Shown here piece by piece: positions 13,857-21,621 of a stretch of DNA of 21,652 nucleotides. The DNA is from Pseudomonadota bacterium (GTDB lineage Bacteria; Pseudomonadota; Alphaproteobacteria; Micavibrionales; Micavibrionaceae): positions 1 through 21,652 of the forward strand of contig JACQIJ010000156.1 of the NCBI GenBank assembly GCA_016198545.1. Reading direction: 5' to 3'. Position numbers and translations under genes: made by a program. The notes under the pieces are model-generated. The model saw nothing but the letters and a program-made list of their open reading frames with translations, ran no database searches and was not told the DNA's origin. The stretch's first letter is position 1, and every line of letters starts with the position of its first letter.

Positions 13857-13862
13857 GAGAGG
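13857..13862 (+). promoter_or_regulatory. Ribosome binding site that points to an AUU start for rsfS
   Basis: GAGAGG ends exactly six bases before an in-frame ATT at 13869. No ATG, GTG or TTG lies in the rsfS frame between the terminator and codon 13920, which itself lacks a good Shine-Dalgarno. Confidence 0.6.
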
Positions 13863-13868
13863 TACACC

Positions 13869-14270
13869 ATTCTTGACATAACCACAAACGGGTTCCACAA
13901 CCCGGAACAGCTGAAAGCGATGATCGAAAGAGCGCTGGATGCTGATAAGGCAGAAGACATTGAAACCATCGATCTGCGCGGCCAGTCAACGATCGCCGAT
14001 TATATGATCGTGGCATCAGGCCGCTCCACGACGCAAGTCACGGCTATGGCCAAAAAACTCCAGGAACGGCTCAAAGTCCGCGGCATGGCCCACACATCAA
14101 TCGAAGGCACGGAACATGGAAACTGGGTCATACTCGACGCAGGCGACGTGATCGTCCACCTGTTCCGGCCCGAGGTCAGATCGTTCTACAAGATCGAAGA
14201 CATGTGGCAAACCCCGCATCACCATGCGAACGGCAAGAACCGGCACGTGGTACAACAGACGGCACCATAA
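13869..14270 (+). CDS. rsfS: Ribosomal silencing factor RsfS
   Basis: Binds ribosomal protein L14 and blocks subunit joining when nutrients are scarce. The conserved core is clear: KAEDIETIDLRGQSTIADYMIVASG, then TTQVTAMAKKLQERL, GNWVILDAGDVIVHLFRPEVRSFYKIEDMW. From the ATT at 13869 the protein is 133 residues; from the first ATG in frame (13920) it is 116 and would lose about half of the first helix (EQLKAMIERAL). GAGAGG placed six bases before ATT favours the AUU start, a rare codon known from infC. The reading frame extends upstream of 13869 only through the terminator hairpin. The C-terminus is His-rich (TPHHHANGKNRHVV). It lies next to rlmH and nadD, its usual partners, 58 bases before rlmH. 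Confidence 0.9.
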   Translation: MLDITTNGFHNPEQLKAMIERALDADKAEDIETIDLRGQSTIADYMIVASGRSTTQVTAMAKKLQERLKVRGMAHTSIEGTEHGNWVILDAGDVIVHLFRPEVRSFYKIEDMWQTPHHHANGKNRHVVQQTAP

Positions 14271-14283
14271 CGACGAAACCGCA

Positions 14284-14311
14284 GCATTGCGCCTTGCCCG
14301 CGCAACAATGC
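14284..14311. repeat. Bulged hairpin in the rsfS-rlmH spacer
   Basis: TTGCGC (14287-14292) pairs with GCGCAA (14300-14305) around a 7-base loop, and GCA (14284-14286) extends the stem with TGC (14309-14311) across a 3-base bulge. No T-run follows, so it is not a standard terminator. Confidence 0.4.
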
Positions 14312-14325
14312 CCGTTTAAAACGGG
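14311..14325. repeat. Palindrome overlapping the rlmH ribosome binding region
   Basis: CCCGTTTAAAACGGG is a perfect 7+1+7 palindrome. It ends three bases before the rlmH ATG, so its right arm covers the only Shine-Dalgarno-like bases (ACGGGTG). As RNA it could form a 5-bp stem with a TTAAA loop. Confidence 0.45.
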
Positions 14326-14328
14326 TGT

Positions 14329-14772
14329 ATGCTTGATATTGAGATCATAGCCGCCGGAAAGATGAAGGCTGGCCCTTTGGGCAACCTCTGGGACGAATAC
14401 AAGAAACGCGCATCCCCATGGAAAATCAGCCTGCATGAAATAACGGGGCGCGATGCCGCGCAGGAGCGGCAAAAGCTTATAGAAAAAATAAACCCCCGCG
14501 CCTATCTGATCGTCCTGGATGAAAAAGGGAAAACCGTCAGCAGCGCGGATTTCGCGGCGTGGCTGGACAAACAGGCCGCATCCGGCCAAAATCATATACA
14601 GTTCCTGATCGGCGGAGCAGACGGCCTTTCCCCGGAGATACGGCAAAAGGCCGGACTTGTCCTGTCGTTCGGCGCACAGACATGGCCACATATGATGGCG
14701 CGCGTTATGCTGATGGAACAGATATACAGGGCAAAACAGATATTGGCCGGCCACCCGTATCACAGAGAGTAA
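14329..14772 (+). CDS. rlmH: 23S rRNA (pseudouridine-1915-N3) methyltransferase RlmH
   Basis: SPOUT-class methyltransferase that modifies pseudouridine 1915 in helix 69 of 23S rRNA on assembled 70S ribosomes. The 147-residue length is normal. Motifs: N-terminal IEIIAAGKMKAGPLGNLWDEYKKR, YLIVLDEKGKTVSSADFA, the SAM-binding knot IQFLIGGADGLSP and LSFGAQTWPHMMARVMLMEQIYRAKQI, ending in the characteristic GHPYHRE, whose His and Tyr are needed for activity. The ATG at 14329 has only a weak GGGTG and sits just after a palindrome. It follows rsfS, so two ribosome-related genes are paired, and it precedes the EnvC-like gene by six bases, apparently heading the envelope operon. Confidence 0.95.
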   Translation: MLDIEIIAAGKMKAGPLGNLWDEYKKRASPWKISLHEITGRDAAQERQKLIEKINPRAYLIVLDEKGKTVSSADFAAWLDKQAASGQNHIQFLIGGADGLSPEIRQKAGLVLSFGAQTWPHMMARVMLMEQIYRAKQILAGHPYHRE

Positions 14773-14778
14773 ATTAAA

Positions 14779-15963
14779 GTGCGGCATTGCGTCTTGATCA
14801 TCGCGGTCCTTTCCGTTCTTGCCGCATCGGCTGTTCTGCCGGCGGAAGCGCAATCCCCCCCCCTGCCCCGCAAAAAGGATGGGGGATACGAAGAGATCCA
14901 AAAACAGATTGAAGAAACGCGGGCGCAGAGCAAAACCATTGAAAAAGATCTGAAATCGGCCGAAAAGGAGGCGCAGAAAACAAAGGCCGAACTCATCAAG
15001 GCTGCCGACGCGGTACGCAATCATGAACACGTCCTGCAGGCCGTAGATGAAAAAATACGGGATATGGAACAGGAAAAGATATCCCTCGAAGAGACGCTTT
15101 CCCGCGACTATGCGTCGATGGGGGAACTGGTCCTGATCCTGACCCGCATAAGGCGCATGCCGCCGGAATCTCTTATTGTACGCCCCGGCGCGCCGCTTCA
15201 GGCGGCGCAGACAGCCACTCTTTTGCGCGGCACGCTCGGCACAATTCAAAAACGCGCCGCTTTGTTAAATGAAGACCTTGAAAAACTGGTCGCCCTGAAC
15301 GAAAACCTGAATGAACAGCGACAGCAAGCCATAGCGCAGAAATCATCCCTTGAAGCGCGCTATAAGGAGATCAGCGCGCTTTCCGCAAAGAGGGACAGAA
15401 TGTACAAGGATATCAACAACGGCTACCGGGAAACGGAAGCGCGACTGGCCCGTCTGTCGCATGATGCGAAGTCGATGCGCGACCTGATATCCCGCATAGA
15501 AGACGATGAGCGGACAAAAAATGCGGCGCCGGCCCGGATCAGGCAAGCGGCTGCGGCAAAAAACCTGCCCGACCCCGGCAAGGCGCGCATGCCCGCGACA
15601 GGAAAAATTACGATCGCTTTTGGCAGAAAGGATGCCATCGGCGCGGCCAGCGAGGGAGTTACCATAGAATCACAACCCCGAGCCTTGGCCGTGGCCCCCC
15701 TTGGAGGCACAGTGCGTTACGCTGGCGAATTCAAAAATTACGGGCAAATAGCCATTATCGAGCACAAAAAAGGCTATCACAGCCTCATTGCAGGCATGAA
15801 CAATGTCGATGTTCGCCCCGGACAAGGCCTTTCGGCAGGAGAACCTGTTGGCCGATTGCCTTCTGCATCTTCCCGCGGAGGGCCGCCAACGCTATATTAC
15901 GAACTGCGCTACAAAGGTAAACCTGTCGATCCAGCCATATCCCTGCCGGACCTAGGAAGTTAA
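14779..15963 (+). CDS. envC: EnvC-like murein hydrolase activator with degenerate LytM domain
   Basis: Periplasmic coiled-coil protein of 394 residues that probably activates a cell-separation amidase. It starts at GTG with a signal peptide (CVLIIAVLSVLAASAVLPAEA, cleavage after about residue 24). Two long charged coiled coils follow (about 33-130 and 150-255), then a C-terminal M23/LytM domain (about 270-390) beginning ARMPATGKITIAFG. Its catalytic metal ligands are missing: the usual His/Asp site is replaced by SEGVTIES and the HxH site by PTLYYELRYKG. Loss of these residues is the rule in activators such as EnvC. It is six bases after rlmH and 12 before ctpA, a conserved alphaproteobacterial pairing in which both proteins handle peptidoglycan remodelling. 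Confidence 0.9.
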   Translation: MRHCVLIIAVLSVLAASAVLPAEAQSPPLPRKKDGGYEEIQKQIEETRAQSKTIEKDLKSAEKEAQKTKAELIKAADAVRNHEHVLQAVDEKIRDMEQEKISLEETLSRDYASMGELVLILTRIRRMPPESLIVRPGAPLQAAQTATLLRGTLGTIQKRAALLNEDLEKLVALNENLNEQRQQAIAQKSSLEARYKEISALSAKRDRMYKDINNGYRETEARLARLSHDAKSMRDLISRIEDDERTKNAAPARIRQAAAAKNLPDPGKARMPATGKITIAFGRKDAIGAASEGVTIESQPRALAVAPLGGTVRYAGEFKNYGQIAIIEHKKGYHSLIAGMNNVDVRPGQGLSAGEPVGRLPSASSRGGPPTLYYELRYKGKPVDPAISLPDLGS

Positions 15964-15975
15964 AGGAACAAAAAT

Positions 15976-17328
15976 ATGAAAACGAAATACCTGATCTCCG
16001 CCCTGCGTACAAGAATCTTTGCCGGGATCGTTATTGCCCTGATGTCGTCTGTGCCTGCTTCGGCGCAGCAGGACCAGCGCACGGCAGGCAGCATGCCGAC
16101 ATCAAACGGAAAATCCGTGAACGACACAAGCGAAACCTACAGGCAGTTGAATCTTTTCGGCGACGTTTTCGAGCGCGTCCGCGCCCAATATGTCGAGGAA
16201 ACGCCGGACAAACAACTGGTCGAAACAGCCATAAACGGCATGCTGATGTCGCTCGACCCGCACTCATCCTATCTGAACGAAGAGGATTTCGAAGAAATGC
16301 AGGTTCAGACCCGCGGCGAGTTCGGCGGGTTGGGCATTGAAGTCACGATGGAAAACGGCGTGGTTAAAGTCGTATCGCCCATTGATGATACGCCTGCCTA
16401 CCGCGCCGGTGTGCAGGCCGGAGATTACATCACCCATCTGGACGATACGCCGATCATCGGCATGACGCTGAACGAGGCCGTAGACAAGATGCGCGGCAAG
16501 GTCGGCACATCCATCAAACTGACGATACGCCGCAAGGATGTTCCGGACGCCATTGAGGTATCCCTCGTACGTGACGTGATAAAAATCAGCGCCGTCAAGC
16601 ATGAGGTCAAGGAAAACGATATCGGATACATCCGCATAACAACCTTCAACCAGAATACCGACAGCGGCGTCAGAAAAGCCGTCACGGAGATAAAAGAAAA
16701 AGCAGGCGGGAAACTGTTGGGATACGTTATCGACCTGCGCAACAATCCCGGCGGCCTTCTGGACCAGGCCATCGCCGTGGCGGATGATTTTCTCGACAAG
16801 GGCGAAATTGTCTCCACCCGCGGGCGTCATGAGGAAGACACGAAGCGCGACAACTCGACCCCCGGAGATATCGCCGACGGATTGCCGCTGGTCGTCATTA
16901 TCAACGGCGGATCGGCTTCAGCTTCGGAGATCGTGGCCGGCGCGCTGCAAGATCACAAGCGCGCCATCGTTCTGGGTGAACAATCGTTCGGCAAGGGATC
17001 GGTGCAAACCGTCATACCCCTGCCCGGCCACGGCGCGATGCGCCTGACGACGGCGCGGTACTACACGCCGTCCGGACGATCCATTCAGGCAAAGGGCATC
17101 GAGCCGGACATCAAGGTCGAACAGGCCAAAGTCGAAAAAATCTCCTCCGCGGGGATTCACGAAGCCGATCTTCGCGGCGCCCTGAAAAACCCGAACGAAG
17201 ATAAGGCCAATGAAAAAAGCCAAGACAGCAAAGAAACGGACGGCGAGAAAAAGGCGGAAGATTACCAGCTCTCCCGCGCCATAGACCTGATCCGCGGCGT
17301 TTCACTATACAGCACGCGTAAACAGTGA
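15976..17328 (+). CDS. ctpA: Carboxy-terminal processing serine protease CtpA (S41 family)
   Basis: Periplasmic protease of 450 residues that cleaves proteins near their C-termini; in related bacteria CtpA degrades peptidoglycan hydrolases or their partners. A signal peptide (residues 1-30, cleavage after ASA) is followed by an N-terminal helical cap with SLDPHSSYL, a PDZ domain (about 118-187, starting GLGIEV) and the S41 catalytic core. Catalytic residues by alignment to E. coli Tsp are S315 in GGSASASEI and K340 in GEQSFGKGSVQT, which preserve the 25-residue spacing. The tail after about 395 is lysine/glutamate-rich. AAGGA precedes the ATG. It lies between the EnvC-like and deacetylase genes, as in many alphaproteobacteria. 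Confidence 0.95.
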   Translation: MKTKYLISALRTRIFAGIVIALMSSVPASAQQDQRTAGSMPTSNGKSVNDTSETYRQLNLFGDVFERVRAQYVEETPDKQLVETAINGMLMSLDPHSSYLNEEDFEEMQVQTRGEFGGLGIEVTMENGVVKVVSPIDDTPAYRAGVQAGDYITHLDDTPIIGMTLNEAVDKMRGKVGTSIKLTIRRKDVPDAIEVSLVRDVIKISAVKHEVKENDIGYIRITTFNQNTDSGVRKAVTEIKEKAGGKLLGYVIDLRNNPGGLLDQAIAVADDFLDKGEIVSTRGRHEEDTKRDNSTPGDIADGLPLVVIINGGSASASEIVAGALQDHKRAIVLGEQSFGKGSVQTVIPLPGHGAMRLTTARYYTPSGRSIQAKGIEPDIKVEQAKVEKISSAGIHEADLRGALKNPNEDKANEKSQDSKETDGEKKAEDYQLSRAIDLIRGVSLYSTRKQ

Positions 17329-17370
17329 GCGGAGGCTGCCCTGGAGGAACAACGCCCCCGGAACGAGGAA

Positions 17371-18441
17371 ATGGATAATCCGGAATCACCGGAAAAATTT
17401 TCCTTCCCCGCTTTTGGAAAAGGGCTGGCCGTCGTTGCCGTCATTTACGCTCTGACAGGCGCATGGCTCTGGCTTTCAGCTGAAAATACGATAAAGGCGC
17501 AGCAGGCGGAAACTGTGTCCAAAACAGTTGCCATCGTGGATGCCGATGCTTCCGCGCGGGCAACCGGCGAGCAACATGAAACGCCCCTGCCCATCGCACC
17601 GGGCTTGGGATTGCCGTCCGATATAAGCCTTCTGGGCAGCGGGCTGGCCGCCGCGCCGATAGAGGGTCTTTATACAAAAACAACGGAAGGAATGGTTCCC
17701 GCCATCCGCGAAAAAGATGGGCTGACACCCTTCGCGGCATATCGCCGCCCTTTCGACAAACAGGCGGCCGACAAGCCTATTATTTCCATCGTTATCGTAG
17801 ATCTGGGCCTGTCAGCGAAAGCAACGGAGGTTGCGCTGGGAAAAATGCCTCCGGAAGTATCATTCTCCCTGTCGCCCTATGCGCTGACGCCAGATTTGTG
17901 GGTCAACGAATCGCGCGCGCGGGGACATGAGATATGGATGACTCTGCCGATGGAAACGGCCGACTTCCCTGAAACGGACCCCGGCCCGCATACGGTTCTG
18001 ATCGGAGCTCCGGAACATGAAAATGCTCTGAAAGTCATCAACGTTCTGGGCCGGATTTCAGGATATGTCGGCGTTGTCGGCGGACCGGACCAAATATTTT
18101 TGAACGCGGTGAACGACATGCGCCCTGTCCTGAGCGCCATTTACGGCCACGGTCTTGGATTTGCCGACGGCATGGAGATGCCGGGGTCAATACCGGCGAC
18201 AATGGCGCTGGGCATGAATGCACCGTATATGAACATCGACGTCTGGATCGATAAAACAGAAACGGCGGAAGCCATCCGCGCTCAATTCGATCGGCTGGAG
18301 CAAATAGCCCGTGAACAGGGATCGGCTGCCGGCGCAATCCGCCCCGCGCCTCTCAGCTATCAGGAGACGGAACGCTGGCTTGCTACGCTTGCAGAAAAGG
18401 GGTTTGTCCTGGCTCCTCTTTCCGCGCAAGCGGGGATGTGA
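17371..18441 (+). CDS. Divergent polysaccharide deacetylase family protein (YibQ/DUF610-like)
   Basis: A 356-residue membrane-anchored periplasmic protein. One hydrophobic segment (GLAVVAVIYALTGAWLWLS, about 18-36) is followed by a variable linker and a C-terminal barrel (about 130-350) with family features: IISIVIVDLGLSAKATEVAL, VSFSLSPYA, HEIWMTLPMET, GYVGVVGG and LGFADGMEM. In better-preserved members the second strand reads VIDDLG; here it is VIVDLG, so one of the two acidic residues often seen is replaced, and typical NodB-type metal histidines are not evident. Catalytic activity is therefore doubtful. An in-frame TGA at 17326 (the ctpA stop) limits the N-terminus; GAGGAA directly before ATG is a poor-spacing ribosome site. 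It is followed by rppH after one base. Confidence 0.85.
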   Translation: MDNPESPEKFSFPAFGKGLAVVAVIYALTGAWLWLSAENTIKAQQAETVSKTVAIVDADASARATGEQHETPLPIAPGLGLPSDISLLGSGLAAAPIEGLYTKTTEGMVPAIREKDGLTPFAAYRRPFDKQAADKPIISIVIVDLGLSAKATEVALGKMPPEVSFSLSPYALTPDLWVNESRARGHEIWMTLPMETADFPETDPGPHTVLIGAPEHENALKVINVLGRISGYVGVVGGPDQIFLNAVNDMRPVLSAIYGHGLGFADGMEMPGSIPATMALGMNAPYMNIDVWIDKTETAEAIRAQFDRLEQIAREQGSAAGAIRPAPLSYQETERWLATLAEKGFVLAPLSAQAGM

Positions 18442-18442
18442 C

Positions 18443-18907
18443 ATGGCCGGTCACGAACTTCCCTACCGCCCCTGTGTGGGTATCGTTCTTTTCAATGAAA
18501 ATCGCGCGGTTTTCGTCGGCGAACGAATCGACAGTCCCGGCGCATGGCAAATGCCGCAGGGCGGAATCGACGAGGGAGAGAAAATCGAGGACGCTTTTTT
18601 CCGCGAACTGCGCGAAGAAATCGGAACGGACAAAGCAGAAATACTGAAAATATATGACAAAAAACTGCGTTACGATCTCCCACCGCGCCTGCGTGGAAAA
18701 TTATGGGACGGAAAATGGGGCGGCCAGGAGCAAACATGGGTTGCTGCCCGCTTTAACGGAACGGATACTGATATTAACCTGAACGCGCATATCCCGCCGG
18801 AATTTCAAAGATGGCAATGGGTGAAGCTGGAAGAGGTTCTAAACCTTATCGTCCCCTTCAAACGGAATACTTACAGGAAGGTCATAGAGGCATTTCAAGA
18901 CATATGA
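18443..18907 (+). CDS. rppH: RNA pyrophosphohydrolase RppH (Nudix)
   Basis: Removes pyrophosphate from 5'-triphosphate mRNA ends to start RNase E-dependent decay; homologues are also annotated as dinucleoside polyphosphate hydrolases. The 154-residue protein carries a full Nudix box GGIDEGEKIEDAFFRELREEIG with the metal-binding REXXEE core. Other hallmarks are YRPCVGIVLFN at the start, WQMPQGG, KWGGQEQTWVAARF and FQRWQWVKLEEV, then VPFKRNTYRKV. The frame is open upstream to 18311, inside the deacetylase gene; the ATG at 18443, one base after that stop, gives the family N-terminus. It is the last gene of the rlmH-envC-ctpA-deacetylase unit. No T-rich terminator was found after it. Confidence 0.94.
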   Translation: MAGHELPYRPCVGIVLFNENRAVFVGERIDSPGAWQMPQGGIDEGEKIEDAFFRELREEIGTDKAEILKIYDKKLRYDLPPRLRGKLWDGKWGGQEQTWVAARFNGTDTDINLNAHIPPEFQRWQWVKLEEVLNLIVPFKRNTYRKVIEAFQDI

Positions 18908-19023
18908 TTGTCCTGACAAATCGTTACGTCAAGAAGCCCTTTCAAAACAGTCGTTAACAGACCCGCCAAAGCAGCTTGCGATTGCCTGCAAAACCCCATA
19001 CTCTTGCTTACGACAATAAGTAA

Positions 19024-19038
19024 CGCCCGGACAGGGCG
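19024..19038. repeat. Short GC-rich hairpin upstream of the 131-residue gene
   Basis: CGCCC (19024-19028) and GGGCG (19034-19038) enclose a GGACA loop, followed at once by TATATAAC (19042-19049), which could be a -10 element. It could belong to the rppH 3' region or the next gene's promoter; there is no T-run. Confidence 0.3.
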
Positions 19039-19073
19039 GCGTATATAACACTCGTAAAACCGGGAGACAGACA

Positions 19074-19469
19074 ATGAACATTCCATCCGCCTCAAGGCTC
19101 TTCGAACTCGCTTACGCCTTTAACGAAGCGGCTGCGGCTTACCTCGAAAACACGCCGACGGCGAAAGAAAAAGTAATCATGGCCGCCACGCCCGATGACG
19201 AAATCAAAATGAAAAGAATGGTGGGAGAAGTCATGCAAATTGTCGTCCAAGCGGCAACAAGCGAAGATATGACCGAAGAGGCATTCCTGGAATTGTCAGC
19301 GCCGTTTAAAATCCGCGGGATTGAAATCATGGCGAACCTGCTGTCCCGCGCGCTGGGCGACGACGAGGTATCCGCTCTCGTGCCCAAAGGAGACCGGTCG
19401 GAGGAAGCCAGCATTGGGTTCGAAATGCAGAACAATCCCACCCTTGCGCGCATGTTCGCACCGAAATAG
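19074..19469 (+). CDS. Hypothetical 131-residue helical protein
   Basis: I do not recognise this protein. It has no signal peptide, membrane span or cysteine, and reads as mostly helical and acidic: FELAYAFNEAAAAYLENT, then DEIKMKRMVGEVMQIVVQAA, EEAFLELSAPF and a final NNPTLARMFAPK. GGGAG lies seven bases before the ATG, and codon use resembles the neighbours, so it is very likely expressed. The 166-base gap before it carries a possible -10 (TATATA, 19042-19047), suggesting its own promoter. It converges on tolB with an 11-base gap. A cytoplasmic role is inferred from the lack of targeting signals only. Confidence 0.75.
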   Translation: MNIPSASRLFELAYAFNEAAAAYLENTPTAKEKVIMAATPDDEIKMKRMVGEVMQIVVQAATSEDMTEEAFLELSAPFKIRGIEIMANLLSRALGDDEVSALVPKGDRSEEASIGFEMQNNPTLARMFAPK

Positions 19470-19470
19470 T

Positions 19471-19487
19471 TCCGTAAGACTTACGGA
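19471..19487. repeat. Perfect palindrome between converging stops (131-residue gene and tolB)
   Basis: TCCGTAAG-A-CTTACGGA is a perfect 8+1+8 inverted repeat starting just after the TAG of the upstream gene and covering the tolB stop codon (19481-19483). No T-run follows on either strand, so it may act as a 3'-end stabilising hairpin more than an intrinsic terminator. Confidence 0.5.
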
Positions 19488-20800
19488 TTGAGCGGCGACC
19501 ACGCCGGGTCCGATGCGTCTCCGGGCGTAGGAACTTCGCGCTCGTTAAACCCGGTCAGATCGACCGTGTAAAGCCGGACGCGCTTGCCTTCCCGACCTGA
19601 TGGCACTTCCTTGAAATAGGCCAGCACGCGCCCGTTGGGCGACCATGTCGGCCCTTCGACGTGCCATGCCGTCGTTATCAGGCGTTCGCCCGATCCGTCC
19701 GGGCGTATCACGCCGATATAGAACTTGCCGCTGTACAGGCGCGTAAAGGCGATTAAATCACCGCGCGGCGACCAGACGGGGTTGGCATATCGTCCCTCCC
19801 CGAAAGTAATGCGTTTGACATCGGTTCCGTCGGCGTTCATCGTATAAAGCTGTTGCGTCCCTCCGCGGTCGGATTCAAACACGACCCGCTGCCCGTCGGG
19901 CGAAAAGCTGGGACTCGTATCAATGGCGGAATTGTTGGTCAGGCGGACAGGCCGCTTGCTGCGCAAATCCATCACGTAAATTTCGGAGTTTCCGCCCTGC
20001 GACATGCTCATGACAACCTTGCCGCCGTCGGGTGAAAAGCGCGGCGAGAACGTCATGCCGGGAAAGTCGCCCAGAACCTGCTGCTGCCCGTTATCGATGT
20101 TGTAAAGATACACCCGCGGCTTCTTGTTGTAATAAGCCATGTAGGCGATCATCTGCTGGTTCGGCGAAAAGCGCGGCGTCAGCACCAATGCCTTGCCGTC
20201 CGTAAGGTAATGGTGGTTGTAGCCGTCCTGATCCATGATCGCCAGGCGCTTGATGCGCCCCTGCAACGGGCCGCTTTCCGCGATATAGACGATGCGGGAG
20301 TCGAAATAGCTGTCCTCGCCGGTCAGGCGCTTGTATATCTCGTCGGAAATAATGTGCGCGATGCGCCGCCAGTTCTGCTTCGTCGTCGTATAGGCCATGC
20401 CCGAAAGCTGCTGCTGGCTGAATACGTCCCACAGGCGAAATTCGACGCGCGCGCGGCCGTCCGGGGCCGCGGTAACTGTCCCCGTCACGAGAGCCTGCGC
20501 ATTGATCGCGCGCCATTCCCCGAACCGGGGGCCGTCCTTGGCCATCGACGCGGCGTCCTGGATGAAGGCGCGCGGATCAACGGGCTTGAACAGGCCGGTG
20601 CGCTCGAGATTGCTGCCGATGACCTGCGGGAGCTGCTGCGCCATATCGCGGTCGGCATTTGGATCAGCATGAAAATTCGTAATCGCTACGGGCAGCGGCT
20701 CCACCGTCCCCTGCGTGACGTTCACCTTCAGTTCGGCAAAAGCGGAACCGGGAAAAGCAAGAAGGGAAAGAACCAGAAGCGCAAAAAGTTTTTTCATCAT
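19481..20800 (-). CDS. tolB: Tol-Pal system periplasmic protein TolB
   Basis: Periplasmic component of the Tol-Pal envelope-constriction system, binding Pal and TolA. The 439-residue protein has a signal peptide (MMKKLFALLVLSLLAFPGSAFA), an N-terminal domain (about 23-165, with PLPVAITNF and FGEWRAINAQALVTGTV) and a six-bladed beta-propeller with repeated motifs of the type SPRFSPDG, SPSFSPDGQRVVFESDRGG, NPVWSPRGDLIAF and GPTWSPNGRVLAYF. Two successive ATG codons (20800 and 20797) are possible starts. Its start overlaps the tolA stop by one base, so translation is coupled. Its stop lies within a 17-base palindrome. The usual pal gene is not next to it; the 131-residue gene converges here instead, so pal must be elsewhere. 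Confidence 0.96.
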   Translation of the reverse strand: MMKKLFALLVLSLLAFPGSAFAELKVNVTQGTVEPLPVAITNFHADPNADRDMAQQLPQVIGSNLERTGLFKPVDPRAFIQDAASMAKDGPRFGEWRAINAQALVTGTVTAAPDGRARVEFRLWDVFSQQQLSGMAYTTTKQNWRRIAHIISDEIYKRLTGEDSYFDSRIVYIAESGPLQGRIKRLAIMDQDGYNHHYLTDGKALVLTPRFSPNQQMIAYMAYYNKKPRVYLYNIDNGQQQVLGDFPGMTFSPRFSPDGGKVVMSMSQGGNSEIYVMDLRSKRPVRLTNNSAIDTSPSFSPDGQRVVFESDRGGTQQLYTMNADGTDVKRITFGEGRYANPVWSPRGDLIAFTRLYSGKFYIGVIRPDGSGERLITTAWHVEGPTWSPNGRVLAYFKEVPSGREGKRVRLYTVDLTGFNEREVPTPGDASDPAWSPLNP

Positions 20801-21621
20801 TACAACATGTCCCTCGGATCAAAAGTTACGGTCATGACCTTCCACATTTCGTATTTATCCGGCGGCAGGTCAAGCGGATTGCAACCGGGATTCCTCACGG
20901 CGCGCAAAGCGCTGTCCGCGGCGGCCCGGTAGTGGCTGTCGGCATAATAGCGCAGCGAATCGGCAATCTGCGCATCTCTTATCGTGCGATCCGGATTTAT
21001 GAACAGCTTTATGTCCACAGCCAGGTCCTCGGCATTCCGTGCCCCGGACATCATTTTCCAGCACCGGCTGAGCTGGGAACGCAAGGAATCCATCTCGCTC
21101 CCCGACATCTGCTGGGCAAATCGCGCCAGCGGGGAGGATTCCGCTGCCTTGTCCTGCGCCTGCGAGTTTTCCTGCGGCGCGGGCTGGTCGGGCATAAGGT
21201 TTTTCAGAAGGGATTTGAATTCCTCCTGCTGATCCTGCTGGCTGTCCTGAATGAGGAAAGGCTTTCTTTTATCCGGTTTCGGCGGCTGCGCGGCCTTTGT
21301 CTCCGCCGTCTTTTCCTTCGAGGGCAGCGGCACGGCATCCGGCGGCACGGGCGCAACCGGCTTTGGCGGCGTCTTCGCCGTCATCTGCGGCGGGCGATCG
21401 GGCATTTTCTCCGGCGGCTTCTCGATTTGCTGCGGCGGCTGCCGCTTTGCCTCGAACTGCGCAGGCTTTTTATCCGTCGCTCTTTCGTCTTCGCGGATAA
21501 TCTCGACGGGAATGGGATCGGAGACATCCTCAATTCTAGGGGATATGTACGGCAGCGTCGCCACGGAAAAAAGAAACACGGAAACATGGAACAGGAACGA
21601 AACCGCCAGAGGCAGCTTCAT
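20800..21621 (-). CDS. tolA: TolA-like energy-transducing protein (start may lie beyond the window)
   Basis: Inner-membrane protein linking the TolQ-TolR motor to TolB and Pal. The visible 273 residues comprise an N-terminal membrane span (LAVSFLFHVSVFLFSVATLPYIS, with the S-x3-H pattern needed for TolQR coupling), a long Pro/Lys/Glu-rich periplasmic spacer (about 55-175), and a C-terminal TolA/TonB-like domain (about 178-273) with LRSQLSRCWKM, DIKLFINPDRTI and AADSALRAVRNPGCNPL, including two cysteines likely to be paired. The ATG at 21621 has no Shine-Dalgarno, and the frame stays open to the right edge (reading AYDQPSFSPH before this ATG), so the true start may be outside the window. It overlaps tolB by one base. 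Confidence 0.88.
   Translation of the reverse strand: MKLPLAVSFLFHVSVFLFSVATLPYISPRIEDVSDPIPVEIIREDERATDKKPAQFEAKRQPPQQIEKPPEKMPDRPPQMTAKTPPKPVAPVPPDAVPLPSKEKTAETKAAQPPKPDKRKPFLIQDSQQDQQEEFKSLLKNLMPDQPAPQENSQAQDKAAESSPLARFAQQMSGSEMDSLRSQLSRCWKMMSGARNAEDLAVDIKLFINPDRTIRDAQIADSLRYYADSHYRAAADSALRAVRNPGCNPLDLPPDKYEMWKVMTVTFDPRDML

Noticed and set aside
13615..13868. SRP RNA, tmRNA or tRNA in the nadD-rsfS gap
   Set aside because: No SRP tetraloop motif, no tmRNA tag frame and no tRNA cloverleaf or T-loop sequence was found.
14176..15249. Minus-strand ORF of 357 codons across rsfS, rlmH and the EnvC-like gene
   Set aside because: It spans three well-supported genes on the other strand, and its composition is typical of antisense reading.
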